In this document: piece by piece, positions 23,351-31,036 of the stretch | Position numbering within the stretch: position 1 is the first letter of the stretch | Layout: each line of letters starts with the position of its first letter | Origin: Actinomadura sp. 7K507 | GTDB lineage: Bacteria; Actinomycetota; Actinomycetes; Streptosporangiales; Streptosporangiaceae | DNA: 41,767 bases | NCBI RefSeq assembly: GCF_004348425.1 | Contig: NZ_SMKK01000064.1 | Span: 1-41,767, forward strand | Direction of reading: 5' to 3' | Translations under genes and position numbers: made by a program | The notes under the pieces: generated by a model | What the model was told of the DNA's origin: nothing | Database searches by the model: none | Seen by the model: the letters and a program-made list of their open reading frames with translations, nothing else

Positions 23351-24185
23351 CATCGACGCCGCCGCCGAGCGGATCCTCGGCGCCTACGAGTCAGGCACGC
23401 CGTGCGAACCCGTCCGCGACCTGATCGGCACCGCCGACGACGCCTACGCGGTCCAGGACCGGCTGACCGAGCGCTGGATCGGCGAAGGCCGCCGCCTCGC
23501 CGGCCGCAAGATCGGCCTGACGTCGCGGGCGGTGCAGGCGCAGATCGGCGTGGACAGCCCCGACTTCGGGATGCTGTTCGCCGACATGGCCGTCCCCGAC
23601 GGGGAGGAGATCCCCGCGGGCGCCGTCATCCAGCCGCGCGCCGAGGCCGAGGTCGCGCTCGTGCTGGAGCACGACCTGACCCACGAGCGGCACACCGTCG
23701 CCGACGTCATCCGCGCGACCGCGTTCGCGCTGCCCGCGATCGAGGTCGTCGGCAGCCGGGTCCGCGACTGGGACATCACGCTCGCCGACACCGTCGCCGA
23801 CAACGCCTCGTCCGGCATGTACGCGCTGGGCAACCGCCCCGTCCTCCTCAAGGACGTCGACCTGCGCCTGTGCGGGATGGTCATGGAGCGGCGCGGCGAG
23901 CAGGTCTCCACCGGCAACGGCGCGGCCTGCCTCGGGCATCCGCTGAACGCGGCGCTGTGGCTCGCCGACACGCTCGCCCGCGTCGGGCGCCCGCTGCGCG
24001 CCGGCGACACGGTGCTGACCGGCGCGCTCGGGCCCGTGGCCGAGGCCGCCCCCGGTGACGTGTTCGAGGCCCGCATCGACGGGCTCGGTGACGTGCGCGT
24101 CGCGTTCGGCAGGGCTGCTTCGGGCAGGGCCGCTTCGGGCAGGGCCGCTTCGGGCAGGGCCGCTTCGGGCAGGGAGGAATCCTGA
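23325..24185 (+). CDS. nbaH: 2-oxopent-4-enoate hydratase-type enzyme (2-keto-4-pentenoate hydratase family)
   Basis: 286-aa member of the MhpD/XylJ hydratase family, which adds water to 2-oxopent-4-enoate to give 4-hydroxy-2-oxovalerate. Typical blocks are GRKIGLTSRAVQAQIGVDSP, DFGMLFADM, PRAEAEVALVLE (metal-binding Glu residues), and DTVADNASSGMYALG. Two possible GTG starts lie in a 15-bp duplication. The C-terminus ends in ASGRA repeats from a 15-bp array; relatives stop before this tail. The TGA overlaps the next ATG (TGATG). Assignment as hydratase versus decarboxylase rests on similarity to XylJ rather than XylI. Confidence 0.87.
   Translation: MTTDPVTTDIDAAAERILGAYESGTPCEPVRDLIGTADDAYAVQDRLTERWIGEGRRLAGRKIGLTSRAVQAQIGVDSPDFGMLFADMAVPDGEEIPAGAVIQPRAEAEVALVLEHDLTHERHTVADVIRATAFALPAIEVVGSRVRDWDITLADTVADNASSGMYALGNRPVLLKDVDLRLCGMVMERRGEQVSTGNGAACLGHPLNAALWLADTLARVGRPLRAGDTVLTGALGPVAEAAPGDVFEARIDGLGDVRVAFGRAASGRAASGRAASGRAASGREES
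24102..24176 (+). repeat. 15-bp tandem repeat x5 encoding an ASGRA tail
   Basis: Four near-identical GCTTCGGGCAGGGCC units (24117, 24132, 24147, 24162) follow one diverged unit at 24102. They extend the hydratase C-terminus, and the last unit grades into the ribosome-binding site (GGGAGGAA) of the next gene. Confidence 0.95.
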
Positions 24186-24931
24186 TGGTGGACGTGAACG
24201 GGCTCGCGGCGACGCTGGACGAGGCCGCACGGGACGTCCGGGCGATCCCCAAGCTGACCGACGGGACGCCGTTCGACGTGGCGACCGCGTACGCGGTCCA
24301 GCGCGCCGGGATCGAGCGGCGGCGCAGGAGGGGCGAGCGGCTCGCCGGGGTGAAGATGGGCTTCACCAGCCGGGCCAAGATGGTGCAGATGGGCGTGGAC
24401 GACGTCATCTGGGGCCTGCTCACCGACCGGATGCTCGCCGAGTCGTCCGTGGACGTCGCACGCCTCATCCACCCGCGGATCGAGCCCGAGATCGCCTTCC
24501 TGATCGGCCGTGAGGTCCGTTCGGCGGCGGAGGTCGAGACGGCCGTGGCGGGTGTCGCGGTCGGGTTCGAAGTGCTCGACTCCCGGTACGCGGACTTCAG
24601 CTTCACGCTCCCGGACGTGATCGCCGACAACGCGTCCGCCGCGCGGTTCGGGTTCGGCGCCTGGCACGCGCCCCGCGACGTGTCGAACGCGGGCCTGCTG
24701 GTGGAGATCGACGGGCGCCCGGTCCAGACGGGCTCGTCCGCCGCGATCCTCGGGGATCCGGCGCGGTCGCTGCGGGCGGCGGCCCGGCTCGCGCTCGGCG
24801 CGGGGATGAAGCTCGAACCCGGCTGGATCGTCCTGGCGGGCGCCGCGACGGCCGCCGTCCCCCTCCCGAAGGACGCGCACGTCCGCGTCACGGGCGCCGG
24901 CCTCGGCAGCGTGGAGGTGACCACCACATGA
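24185..24931 (+). CDS. nbaG: 4-oxalocrotonate decarboxylase-type enzyme
   Basis: 248-aa paralogue of the preceding gene product, of the XylI/DmpH decarboxylase branch: GVKMGFTSRAKMVQMGVDDV with IWGLLTDRM, HPRIEPEIAFL, and LPDVIADNASAARFGFG. It should decarboxylate 4-oxalocrotonate to 2-oxopent-4-enoate, and in known systems forms a complex with the hydratase. ATG 24185 overlaps the preceding stop and has GGGAGGAA seven bases upstream. Its TGA overlaps the next ATG (ATGA at 24928-24931). Confidence 0.88.
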   Translation: MVDVNGLAATLDEAARDVRAIPKLTDGTPFDVATAYAVQRAGIERRRRRGERLAGVKMGFTSRAKMVQMGVDDVIWGLLTDRMLAESSVDVARLIHPRIEPEIAFLIGREVRSAAEVETAVAGVAVGFEVLDSRYADFSFTLPDVIADNASAARFGFGAWHAPRDVSNAGLLVEIDGRPVQTGSSAAILGDPARSLRAAARLALGAGMKLEPGWIVLAGAATAAVPLPKDAHVRVTGAGLGSVEVTTT

Positions 24932-25434
24932 CGGGTGGTGCGGCGGCGGGCAGTGCGGCGACAGGTGGTGCGGCGGCGGGCGAGGCGATCCTCGTCGAGG
25001 GCAAGGCCGCGCCGCGCGGGAGGTTCCCGCACGTCAAGCGGGCCGGCGACTTCGTGTTCGTGTCCGGGACGAGCTCGCGCCGCCCCGACGGGACATTCGC
25101 CGGGGCGAGCGCGGACGCGATGGGCGTCACCGACCTCGACATCCGGGCGCAGACCCGCGCCGTCATCGACAACATCGGCGACCTTCTCGGCGCGGCCGGG
25201 GGAGGGCTGCCCGACGTCGTCAACGTCACCACGTACCTGGTGAACATGAACGACTTCGGTGGATACAACGAGGTCTACGGCGAGTACTTCGACGAGACCG
25301 GCCCTGCCCGCACCACCGTCGCCGTCCACCAGCTCCCGCACCCGCACCTGCTCATCGAGATCTCGTGCGTGGCGCACATTCCCGAGGACCGCGCGCCCGG
25401 TGAGCGCAAGCCCGGTAAGGAGGCCGGATCATGA
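24928..25434 (+). CDS. nbaF: RidA-family protein, probable 2-aminomuconate deaminase
   Basis: 168-aa YjgF/RidA-fold protein; the family hydrolyses enamines/imines, and the branch in meta-cleavage operons deaminates 2-aminomuconate to 4-oxalocrotonate plus ammonia. Visible blocks: RFPHVKRAGDFVFVSGTSSR, DLDIRAQTRAVIDNIGDLL, DVVNVTTYLVNMNDFGGYNE and HPHLLIEISCVAH. The first 20 residues are a Gly/Ala-rich repeat and add to the normal N-terminus. It overlaps both neighbours by ATGA. The next gene's ribosome-binding site (AAGGAGG) lies within its 3' end. Confidence 0.9.
   Translation: MTGGAAAGSAATGGAAAGEAILVEGKAAPRGRFPHVKRAGDFVFVSGTSSRRPDGTFAGASADAMGVTDLDIRAQTRAVIDNIGDLLGAAGGGLPDVVNVTTYLVNMNDFGGYNEVYGEYFDETGPARTTVAVHQLPHPHLLIEISCVAHIPEDRAPGERKPGKEAGS
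24931..24990 (+). repeat. 30-bp duplication at the RidA N-terminus
   Basis: An 18-bp core, GGTGGTGCGGCGGCGGGC, occurs at 24934 and 24964 within two 30-bp units. They encode TGGAAAGSAA and TGGAAAGEAI. Confidence 0.9.
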
Positions 25435-26003
25435 CACTGCCGCAGCTCTCGTTCGGAACGCCGTTCAACTTCGAGGCCTGGATCGACGAGCACCGCGACC
25501 TGCTCAAGCCGCCGGTCGGCAACGTCCAGGTGTTCCAGGACGCCGGTCTGATCATCATGGTGGTCGGCGGCCCCAACCAGCGGACCGACTTCCACGACGA
25601 CCCGACCGAGGAGTTCTTCTACCAGCTCAAGGGCAACATGGTGCTGCGCGTCATGGAGGAGGAGGGCAGCCCGCCGACCGACCTGCAGATCAACGAGGGC
25701 GACGTCTTCCTGCTGCCGCCGCACGTGCGCCACTCGCCGCAGCGGCCCGAGGCGGGGTCGATCGGCCTCGTCGTCGAGGTCCCGAGGCCGGAGGGGCTGC
25801 GGGAGGCGTTCGAGTGGTACTGCCCCGAGTGCCACCACCTCGTCCACCGCGCCGAGCTGCAGGTCCGCTCGATCGTCGACGACCTGCCGCCCGCCTTCGA
25901 GGGCTTCTACGGCAGCGACCGCAAGTGCCCGAACTGCGGCGCCGTCCACCCGGGCAGGACCTGGCCCCAGACCATGACCCCGACCACCGCCCCCCGTGTC
26001 TGA
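25431..26003 (+). CDS. nbaC: 3-hydroxyanthranilate 3,4-dioxygenase
   Basis: 190-aa non-heme iron ring-cleaving enzyme of the cupin fold that converts 3-hydroxyanthranilate to 2-amino-3-carboxymuconate semialdehyde. Metal ligands are H55 and E61 (DFHDDPTEEFFYQLKG) and H98 (LLPPHVRHSP). A rubredoxin-like second metal site, typical of bacterial enzymes, is formed by C131/C134 (CPEC) and C166/C169 (CPNC). Length and motifs match the bacterial family closely. ATG 25431 overlaps the RidA stop and has AAGGAGG upstream. The 3' end overlaps the first unit of the repeat that opens the decarboxylase gene. Confidence 0.95.
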   Translation: MTLPQLSFGTPFNFEAWIDEHRDLLKPPVGNVQVFQDAGLIIMVVGGPNQRTDFHDDPTEEFFYQLKGNMVLRVMEEEGSPPTDLQINEGDVFLLPPHVRHSPQRPEAGSIGLVVEVPRPEGLREAFEWYCPECHHLVHRAELQVRSIVDDLPPAFEGFYGSDRKCPNCGAVHPGRTWPQTMTPTTAPRV

Positions 26004-26100
26004 CCGGCCCGTGTCCGACCTGCCGGTGTCTGACCTGCCGGTGTCTGACCTGCCCGTGCCTGACCTGCCTGTGCCTGACCTGCCCGTGTCCGACCGCCCG
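25996..26100 (+). repeat. 15-bp tandem repeat x7, each unit with an in-frame GTG
   Basis: GTGTCTGACCTGCCG-type units start at 25996, 26011, 26026, 26041, 26056, 26071 and 26086. They encode the N-terminal (V/M)SDLP series of the decarboxylase. Most units also contain TGA in the frame of the preceding gene; the first supplies its stop. Confidence 0.95.
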
Positions 26101-27267
26101 GGGACGGTCATCGACGTCCATACCCACGTCTTCCCGCGGATCGGCCGGGACGAGGGGCGCGTCCTCGCCGACGAGGAGGAGCCGTGGCTGCGCGTCGACG
26201 GCGGCGGTACCGGCATGATGATGTGCGGGGACGAGGAGTACCGGCCCGTCGGTGCGGCGCTCTGGGAGCCCGCCAGGCGGCTGGCGGACATGGACGCCGC
26301 GGGCGTGGACGTCCAGGCGGTCTCGTCCACTCCGCTGATGTTCGGGTACGCGGCCGAGCCGTCCCGCGCCGCCGACTGGTGCGAACTGGTGAACGAGCGC
26401 ATCCTCGCGTTCTGCGCGGACGCGCCGGACCGGCTGCTGCCGCTGTGCCAGGTCCCGCTGCAGGAACCGGCGCTGGCCTGCGACGTCGCGACGCGGGCGG
26501 CGGCGGCCGGGCACCGCGGCGTGCACATCGGCAACCACGTCGGCGACCGCGATCTCGACGACGAGGGGATCACCGCGTTCCTCGCGCACTGCGCCCGGAT
26601 CGGGCTGCCGGTCCTGGCTCACCCGTGGGACATGCTCGGCGCGGACCGGATGCGCGGCCACATGCTGCCGTGGCTCTCCGGGATGCCCGCCGAGACGCAG
26701 CTGAGCATCCTCGGGCTGATGCTGTCCGGCGCGTTCGAGCGGATCCCGGCGTCGCTGCGGCTGTGCTTCTGCCACGGCGGCGGAAGCTTCGCGTTCCTGC
26801 TCGGGCGGGCCGACAACGCCTGGCGCCGGCGCGACGTCGTCCGCGCCGACTCGCCGCGCCCGCCGTCGGAGTACGTCGACCGGTTCCACGTCGACTCCGC
26901 CGTGTTCGACCCGCGCGCGCTCCGGCTGCTCGTCGACGTGATGGGCGCGGAGCGGGTGATGCTCGGCAGCGACTACCCGTTCCCGCTGGGGGAGGAGGAG
27001 CCCGGCGCGACCATCCGGGCCTGCCCCGGGCTGGACGACGGTGAACGCGCCATGCTCCTCGGCGGCAACGCGCAAGCGTTCTTCGGCCGAGCCCGAGCCC
27101 CCGGCCGGGTGCCGGCGGGCCCGGCCGCCGCCGGGACGGCACCGTCCGGAACGTCACCGGCCGGAACGTCGCTGTCCGGAACGTCACTGTCCGGAACGTC
27201 ACTGTCCGGAACGGCACCGATCGGAACGTCACCGTCCGAGACGGCACCGGCCGAGACGGCACTATGA
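25996..27267 (+). CDS. nbaD: 2-amino-3-carboxymuconate-6-semialdehyde decarboxylase (ACMSD, amidohydrolase family)
   Basis: Zinc-dependent TIM-barrel decarboxylase, 423 aa from the first GTG. Metal ligands are H42/H44 (VIDVHTHVFP), H209 (LAHPWDM) and D326 (LGSDYPFPLGE); H260 lies in CFCHGGGSFAF and the substrate-binding Arg region is WLRVDGGG. Known enzymes are about 335-340 aa. The excess comes from an N-terminal seven-fold SDLP repeat and a C-terminal tail of about 50 residues of GTSLS-like repeats. Any of seven in-frame GTGs could be the real start. The gene overlaps both neighbours. Confidence 0.93.
   Translation: MSDRPVSDLPVSDLPVSDLPVPDLPVPDLPVSDRPGTVIDVHTHVFPRIGRDEGRVLADEEEPWLRVDGGGTGMMMCGDEEYRPVGAALWEPARRLADMDAAGVDVQAVSSTPLMFGYAAEPSRAADWCELVNERILAFCADAPDRLLPLCQVPLQEPALACDVATRAAAAGHRGVHIGNHVGDRDLDDEGITAFLAHCARIGLPVLAHPWDMLGADRMRGHMLPWLSGMPAETQLSILGLMLSGAFERIPASLRLCFCHGGGSFAFLLGRADNAWRRRDVVRADSPRPPSEYVDRFHVDSAVFDPRALRLLVDVMGAERVMLGSDYPFPLGEEEPGATIRACPGLDDGERAMLLGGNAQAFFGRARAPGRVPAGPAAAGTAPSGTSPAGTSLSGTSLSGTSLSGTAPIGTSPSETAPAETAL
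27133..27267 (+). repeat. 15-bp tandem repeat x9 ending on a stop/start overlap
   Basis: Nine GGAACGTCACTGTCC-like units run from 27133. Units 4 and 5 are identical; the outer ones are diverged. They encode GT(S/A)xx pentapeptides. The final unit ends in ACTATGA, which holds both the decarboxylase stop and the kynureninase ATG (27264). Confidence 0.95.
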
Positions 27268-28529
27268 GGAAGGACGCCGTGACCGCCGAGGAAGAGGCCC
27301 GGCGCCTCGACGAGAACGATCCGCTGCCCGCGCTGCGCGGCGAGTTCCTGGTCCCGCCCGCCCCGGGCGGGACGTTCGAGGAGGCCGCGTACTTCGCCGG
27401 CAACTCCCTCGGGCTCCAGCCGAGGAGCGTCGCCGGGCGCCTGCGCGAAGAGCTCGACGACTGGGCCAGGCTCGCCGTGGACGCCCACACCGAGGCCCGC
27501 CGCCCCTGGGTGGACTACCACGAGCTGCTCCGCGAGCCCGCGGCCCGCCTCGTGGGCGCGCTGCCGCACGAGGTCGTCGCGATGAACTCGCTCACCGTCA
27601 ACCTGCACCTGATGATGGCGAGCTTCTACCGGCCCGCCGGGGCCCGCACGCGCATCGTCATCGAGGACTCGGCGTTCCCGTCCGACTCCTACGCGGTCGC
27701 CGGCCAGGCCGTCCACCACGGGCTCGACCCGGCCGCGGCGGTCGTGCGGCTGAAGCCCCGGCCCGGCGAGGACACCCTGCGCACCGAGGACGTCGTCGCC
27801 TTCCTCGAACGCGAGGGCGGCACGGTCGCGCTCCTCATGCTCGGCGGGGTCAACTACCTGACCGGCCAGCTCATGGACATGGCCGCGATCACCAAGGCGG
27901 GACGCGCGGCCGGGGCCGCCGTCGGCTGGGACCTCGCGCACGCCGCCGGGAACGTCCCGCTGCGCCTGCACGACTGGGACGTCGACTTCGCCGCCTGGTG
28001 CACCTACAAGTACCTGAACTCCGGTCCGGGCGCGGTCGCGGGCTGCTTCGTCCACGAGCGGCACGTCCGGGACACCTCGATGCCGAGGCTGTCGGGCTGG
28101 TGGGGCACCGACCCGTCCGTCCGGTTCCGGATGGACCCAGACATCGCGCCGCCCGCCTCCGCCGACGCGTGGCAGGTGTCCAACCCGCCCATCCTGGCGC
28201 TCGCCCCGGTCCTGGCCTCCCTGGAGATCTTCGACCGGGTCGGCATGGACGCGCTGCGCGCCAGGAGCGAGCGGCTCACCGGCTACCTGGCCTCCCGGCT
28301 CGCCGGGGCGGGCGCCTGGATCATCACCCCGGCCGATCCGGCGGCGCGCGGCACCCAGCTGTCGCTGCGGGTGGACGACGCGGGCGGGCTGGTCCGGCGG
28401 CTCGCGGAGCGGCACGGCGTGATCGCGGACGCCCGCGAGCCCGACGTCGTCCGGCTCGCTCCCGTCCCGCTCTACTGCACGTTCCACGACTGCCACCGCG
28501 CCGCCGCGGCATTGGAAGATCTACTTTAG
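27264..28529 (+). CDS. kynU: Kynureninase
   Basis: 421-aa PLP enzyme of the aspartate aminotransferase fold that cleaves kynurenine or 3-hydroxykynurenine to (3-hydroxy)anthranilate plus alanine. Typical blocks: YFAGNSLGLQPR, HEVVAMNSLTVNLHLMMASF, VGWDLAHAAGNVPL (PLP Asp) and the Schiff-base Lys K249 in CTYKYLNSGPG. Length matches the family. ATG 27264 overlaps the decarboxylase stop, so the enzyme that makes the operon's substrate is translated last. No kynurenine monooxygenase is in the window. Confidence 0.95.
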   Translation: MRKDAVTAEEEARRLDENDPLPALRGEFLVPPAPGGTFEEAAYFAGNSLGLQPRSVAGRLREELDDWARLAVDAHTEARRPWVDYHELLREPAARLVGALPHEVVAMNSLTVNLHLMMASFYRPAGARTRIVIEDSAFPSDSYAVAGQAVHHGLDPAAAVVRLKPRPGEDTLRTEDVVAFLEREGGTVALLMLGGVNYLTGQLMDMAAITKAGRAAGAAVGWDLAHAAGNVPLRLHDWDVDFAAWCTYKYLNSGPGAVAGCFVHERHVRDTSMPRLSGWWGTDPSVRFRMDPDIAPPASADAWQVSNPPILALAPVLASLEIFDRVGMDALRARSERLTGYLASRLAGAGAWIITPADPAARGTQLSLRVDDAGGLVRRLAERHGVIADAREPDVVRLAPVPLYCTFHDCHRAAAALEDLL

Positions 28530-28728
28530 GAGTGTCCGTTGCATGGGGCGGGGCGCAATCGGGTAGGTTCGTGGTCGTTGCACGATGGCACCCGGCCCGG
28601 CCGGCCGGACGCCAGGCAGTCTCGAAGCGTTTTCTCCGGGTGACCGGCGGACGTGAGATGAGTCCGCTTTGCAGCCCGGTCCGCCGCCCGGCGGCCCGGT
28701 GAGTTACACCCAGAGGAGAAGAAAGACC
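28530..28728 (+). other. Intergenic region / probable long 5' UTR of the cold-shock gene
   Basis: About 200 bases without a credible gene between kynU and the cold-shock gene. Cold-shock transcripts often carry long structured leaders, so this may be one. No clear promoter or terminator is recognised. Confidence 0.3.
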
Positions 28729-28932
28729 ATGGCCGAAGGCACCGTGAAGTGGTTCAACGCCGAGAAGGGCTTCGGGTTCATCGCGCCCGACGGCGGCGGC
28801 CCGGACGTGTTCGTCCACTACTCGGCGATCGCCAGCAGCGGCTACCGCAGCCTGGACGAGAACCAGCGCGTCACGTTCGAGATCACGCAGGGCCAGAAGG
28901 GCCCGCAGGCCGAGGGCGTCTCCCCGCTCTGA
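28729..28932 (+). CDS. Cold-shock protein (CspA family)
   Basis: 67-aa OB-fold nucleic-acid-binding protein. It contains both RNP motifs (KGFGFI, VFVHYSAI) after the invariant start MAEGTVKWFNAEKGFG. The size is canonical. ATG 28729 has AGAGGAG about nine bases upstream; longer frames have no support. It acts as an RNA chaperone/transcription antiterminator by family knowledge. It stands alone and is followed by a strong terminator. Confidence 0.96.
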   Translation: MAEGTVKWFNAEKGFGFIAPDGGGPDVFVHYSAIASSGYRSLDENQRVTFEITQGQKGPQAEGVSPL

Positions 28933-28971
28933 CCCCTGCTCTGCGGGATCGACACGAGCGCACCACGTGTC

Positions 28972-29002
28972 AGGCCGGGGACGTTCACCGTCCCCGGCCT
29001 TT
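28972..29002 (+). terminator. Rho-independent terminator of the cold-shock gene
   Basis: AGGCCGGGGACG pairs with CGTCCCCGGCCT around a five-base loop and is followed by TTT. It lies 40 bases after the csp stop and also faces the convergent TetR gene. Confidence 0.85.
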
Positions 29003-29029
29003 CCTGTGCCCCGGCTCCTGTGCCCCGGC
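29002..29029 (+). repeat. 14-bp tandem duplication
   Basis: TCCTGTGCCCCGGC occurs twice, with the start of a third copy, directly after the terminator in non-coding DNA. Confidence 0.9.
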
Positions 29030-29049
29030 TCCTGCGCACGGGGAGTCTC

Positions 29050-29808
29050 CTACTCCCGGGGGAGCCGCTCGCCGGTCCGCAGCCGGTCGAGGCCGAGCCA
29101 GATGAACTCCATGGCCATCTGCTCGGCGCGGTCGCGCGGGGTGTCGGGATGCTCCAGCCACCACGACACCATCGACAGCATCGACCCGTACATCAGGGGG
29201 ACGAGCAGCCGCGCGCGCCGCTCGTTGACCGCCAGCGCGGCCGGGGAGATCGCCGGGTCGGCGCGGCGGCGGCGCAGCAGCAGGTCGGCGAACGCGCCGC
29301 CGAGCCGGTCGCGGAGCTCGCGCAGCCCCAGCCCGATGTCATCGGGCTTGTCGAGGTGCCGTATCACCAGCGCCCACGCGTCCGGCTCGGCCGTGGCGTA
29401 GTCGAACAGCACCCGGATCATGGCGCGGATGCCGTCCGGCGAGCCGTGCGTGGCGAGCACCGACTCGTTCAGCCGGGCGGTCAGCTCGGCGACGATCGCC
29501 TCCGTGACCTCGGCGAACAGCTCCTCCTTCGAGGTGAAGTGCTGGTACAGCAGCGCCTTGGACACCTGCGCCGCCGCGGCCACGTGCTCCATCTGCGTCA
29601 GGTGGTAGCCGCGGCGGCCGAACTCCTCCAGCGCCACCTGGAGCAGCTGCTCGCGCCGCCGGGCGTACGGCATCCGCCGCCGCGCCCCCGGTGCGGCCCC
29701 GCCCGGTGCGGCACCGCCGGACACGGCTCCGCCGGACACCGGGCCGTCCGGCGCCGCCGGGCCGGACACCGCCTCGTCCGCCCCGGCCTCCCCCGTGCCG
29801 TCGGTCAT
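29050..29808 (-). CDS. TetR-family regulator with repeat-rich N-terminal extension
   Basis: 252 aa. The HTH begins only about residue 48 (RREQLLQVALEEFGRRGYHL, QVSKALLYQHFTSKEELFAE), preceded by a Gly/Ala/Ser/Pro-rich stretch with GGAVS/GGAAP pentapeptides from a 15-bp repeat. The C-terminal ligand domain is of the fatty-acid/aromatic-catabolism regulator kind by general appearance. ATG 29808 overlaps the stop of the acyl-CoA dehydrogenase gene (ATGA), so the two are co-transcribed. It probably binds the palindrome at 31037-31058 and controls both divergent operons. Confidence 0.92.
   Translation of the reverse strand: MTDGTGEAGADEAVSGPAAPDGPVSGGAVSGGAAPGGAAPGARRRMPYARRREQLLQVALEEFGRRGYHLTQMEHVAAAAQVSKALLYQHFTSKEELFAEVTEAIVAELTARLNESVLATHGSPDGIRAMIRVLFDYATAEPDAWALVIRHLDKPDDIGLGLRELRDRLGGAFADLLLRRRRADPAISPAALAVNERRARLLVPLMYGSMLSMVSWWLEHPDTPRDRAEQMAMEFIWLGLDRLRTGERLPRE
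29689..29748 (-). repeat. 15-bp tandem repeat x4 in the TetR N-terminal extension
   Basis: Units at 29689, 29704, 29719 and 29734 follow the pattern CGGTGCGGCMCCGCC or GGACACGGCTCCGCC. They encode GGAAP, GGAAP, GGAVS and a diverged fourth pentapeptide. Confidence 0.85.
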
Positions 29809-31028
29809 GCGGTGCTGTACTTGCCCAGCTCGGCGCGGGCGACGGAGCGGACGTGGACCTCGTCGGGGCCGTCGGCGAGCCGCAGCGTGCGCAGGCCCGC
29901 CCACATCGCGGCGAGCGGGGTGTCGTCGCTGACGCCGGCGCCGCCGTGCATCTGGATCGCCGTGTCGACGACGTCCAGCGCGACCCGCGGCGCGATCACC
30001 TTGATGGCCGCGACCTCGGACCGGGCCGCCTGCACGCCCTGCTTGTCGATCAGCCAGGCGGTCTTCAGCGTGAGCAGCCGGGCCTGCTCGATCGCCATCC
30101 GCGCCTCGGCGATCTGCTGGCGGACCACGCCCTGCTTGGCCAGCGGCCCGCCGAACGCCTCACGGGACAGGGCGCGCTCGCACATCATCTCAAGTGCCCG
30201 CTCGGCCGCGCCGATGGCCCGCATGCAGTGGTGGATGCGGCCGGGCCCGAGGCGCGCCTGCGCGATGGCGAAGCCGCCGCCCTCCTCGCCGACGAGGTTC
30301 TCCACGGGCACGCGGACGTCGGTGAAACGGATCTCGCAGTGGCCGTGCTGGTCCTGGTAGCCGAACACGGGCAGGGGCCGGACGATCTCCACGCCGGGCG
30401 TGTCGAACGGCACCAGCACCATCGACTGCTGCCGGTACGGGTGGCCGTCCGGGTCGGTCTTGCCCATCAGGATCATGATCTTGCAGCGCGGGTCGGCGGC
30501 GCCGGTGATCCACCACTTGCGGCCGTTGATCACGTAGTGGTCGCCGTCCCGCTCGATGCGGGTGGAGATGTTGCGGGCGTCGGAGCTGGCCACGTCCGGC
30601 TCGGTCATGGCGAACGCGCTGCGGATCTCCCCGTTCAGCAGCGGGGTCAGCCACTGGGCCTTCTGCTCGGGCGTGCCGAACAGGTGCAGGACCTCCATGT
30701 TGCCGGTGTCGGGCGCCGCGCAGTTGGTGGCCTCGGGCGCGAGTGCGATCGAACGGCCCGTGATCTCGGCGAGCGAGGCGTAGTCGGTGACCGAGAGGCC
30801 GTGCGCCGGGTCCTCGCTGTCGGGCAGGAAGAGGTTCCAGAGGCCGCGCTTGCGGGCCTCGACCTTGAGGTCCTCCACGATCTGGGGGAGGTGGTGCTCC
30901 CGCCCCGCGGCGCGCAGTTCCGCCCGCTGGGCCGCGTACACCGGCTCCGCCGGGTATACGTGGGAGTCCATGAATTCCTGGAGGCGGCCGAGGTGTTCCT
31001 GGGCGCGCTCGCTCAAACCGAAGTCCAT
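29805..31028 (-). CDS. Acyl-CoA dehydrogenase (ACAD10/11-like)
   Basis: 407-aa FAD enzyme that introduces a 2,3-double bond into an acyl-CoA. Blocks include AFAMTEPDVASSDARNI and YVINGRKWWITGAADPRCKI (FAD/substrate binding), LGPGRIHHCMRAIGAAERAL, and the C-terminal AIQMHGGAGVSDDTPLA. The N-terminal RGLWNLFLPD and the REAFG segment fit the ACAD10/11 branch acting on unusual or hydroxylated acyl chains. ATG 31028 lies 9 bases from a 22-bp palindrome, so the gene is likely self-contained under TetR control. It is co-directional and overlapping with the TetR gene. Confidence 0.94.
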   Translation of the reverse strand: MDFGLSERAQEHLGRLQEFMDSHVYPAEPVYAAQRAELRAAGREHHLPQIVEDLKVEARKRGLWNLFLPDSEDPAHGLSVTDYASLAEITGRSIALAPEATNCAAPDTGNMEVLHLFGTPEQKAQWLTPLLNGEIRSAFAMTEPDVASSDARNISTRIERDGDHYVINGRKWWITGAADPRCKIMILMGKTDPDGHPYRQQSMVLVPFDTPGVEIVRPLPVFGYQDQHGHCEIRFTDVRVPVENLVGEEGGGFAIAQARLGPGRIHHCMRAIGAAERALEMMCERALSREAFGGPLAKQGVVRQQIAEARMAIEQARLLTLKTAWLIDKQGVQAARSEVAAIKVIAPRVALDVVDTAIQMHGGAGVSDDTPLAAMWAGLRTLRLADGPDEVHVRSVARAELGKYSTA

Positions 31029-31036
31029 TCCGCTAG

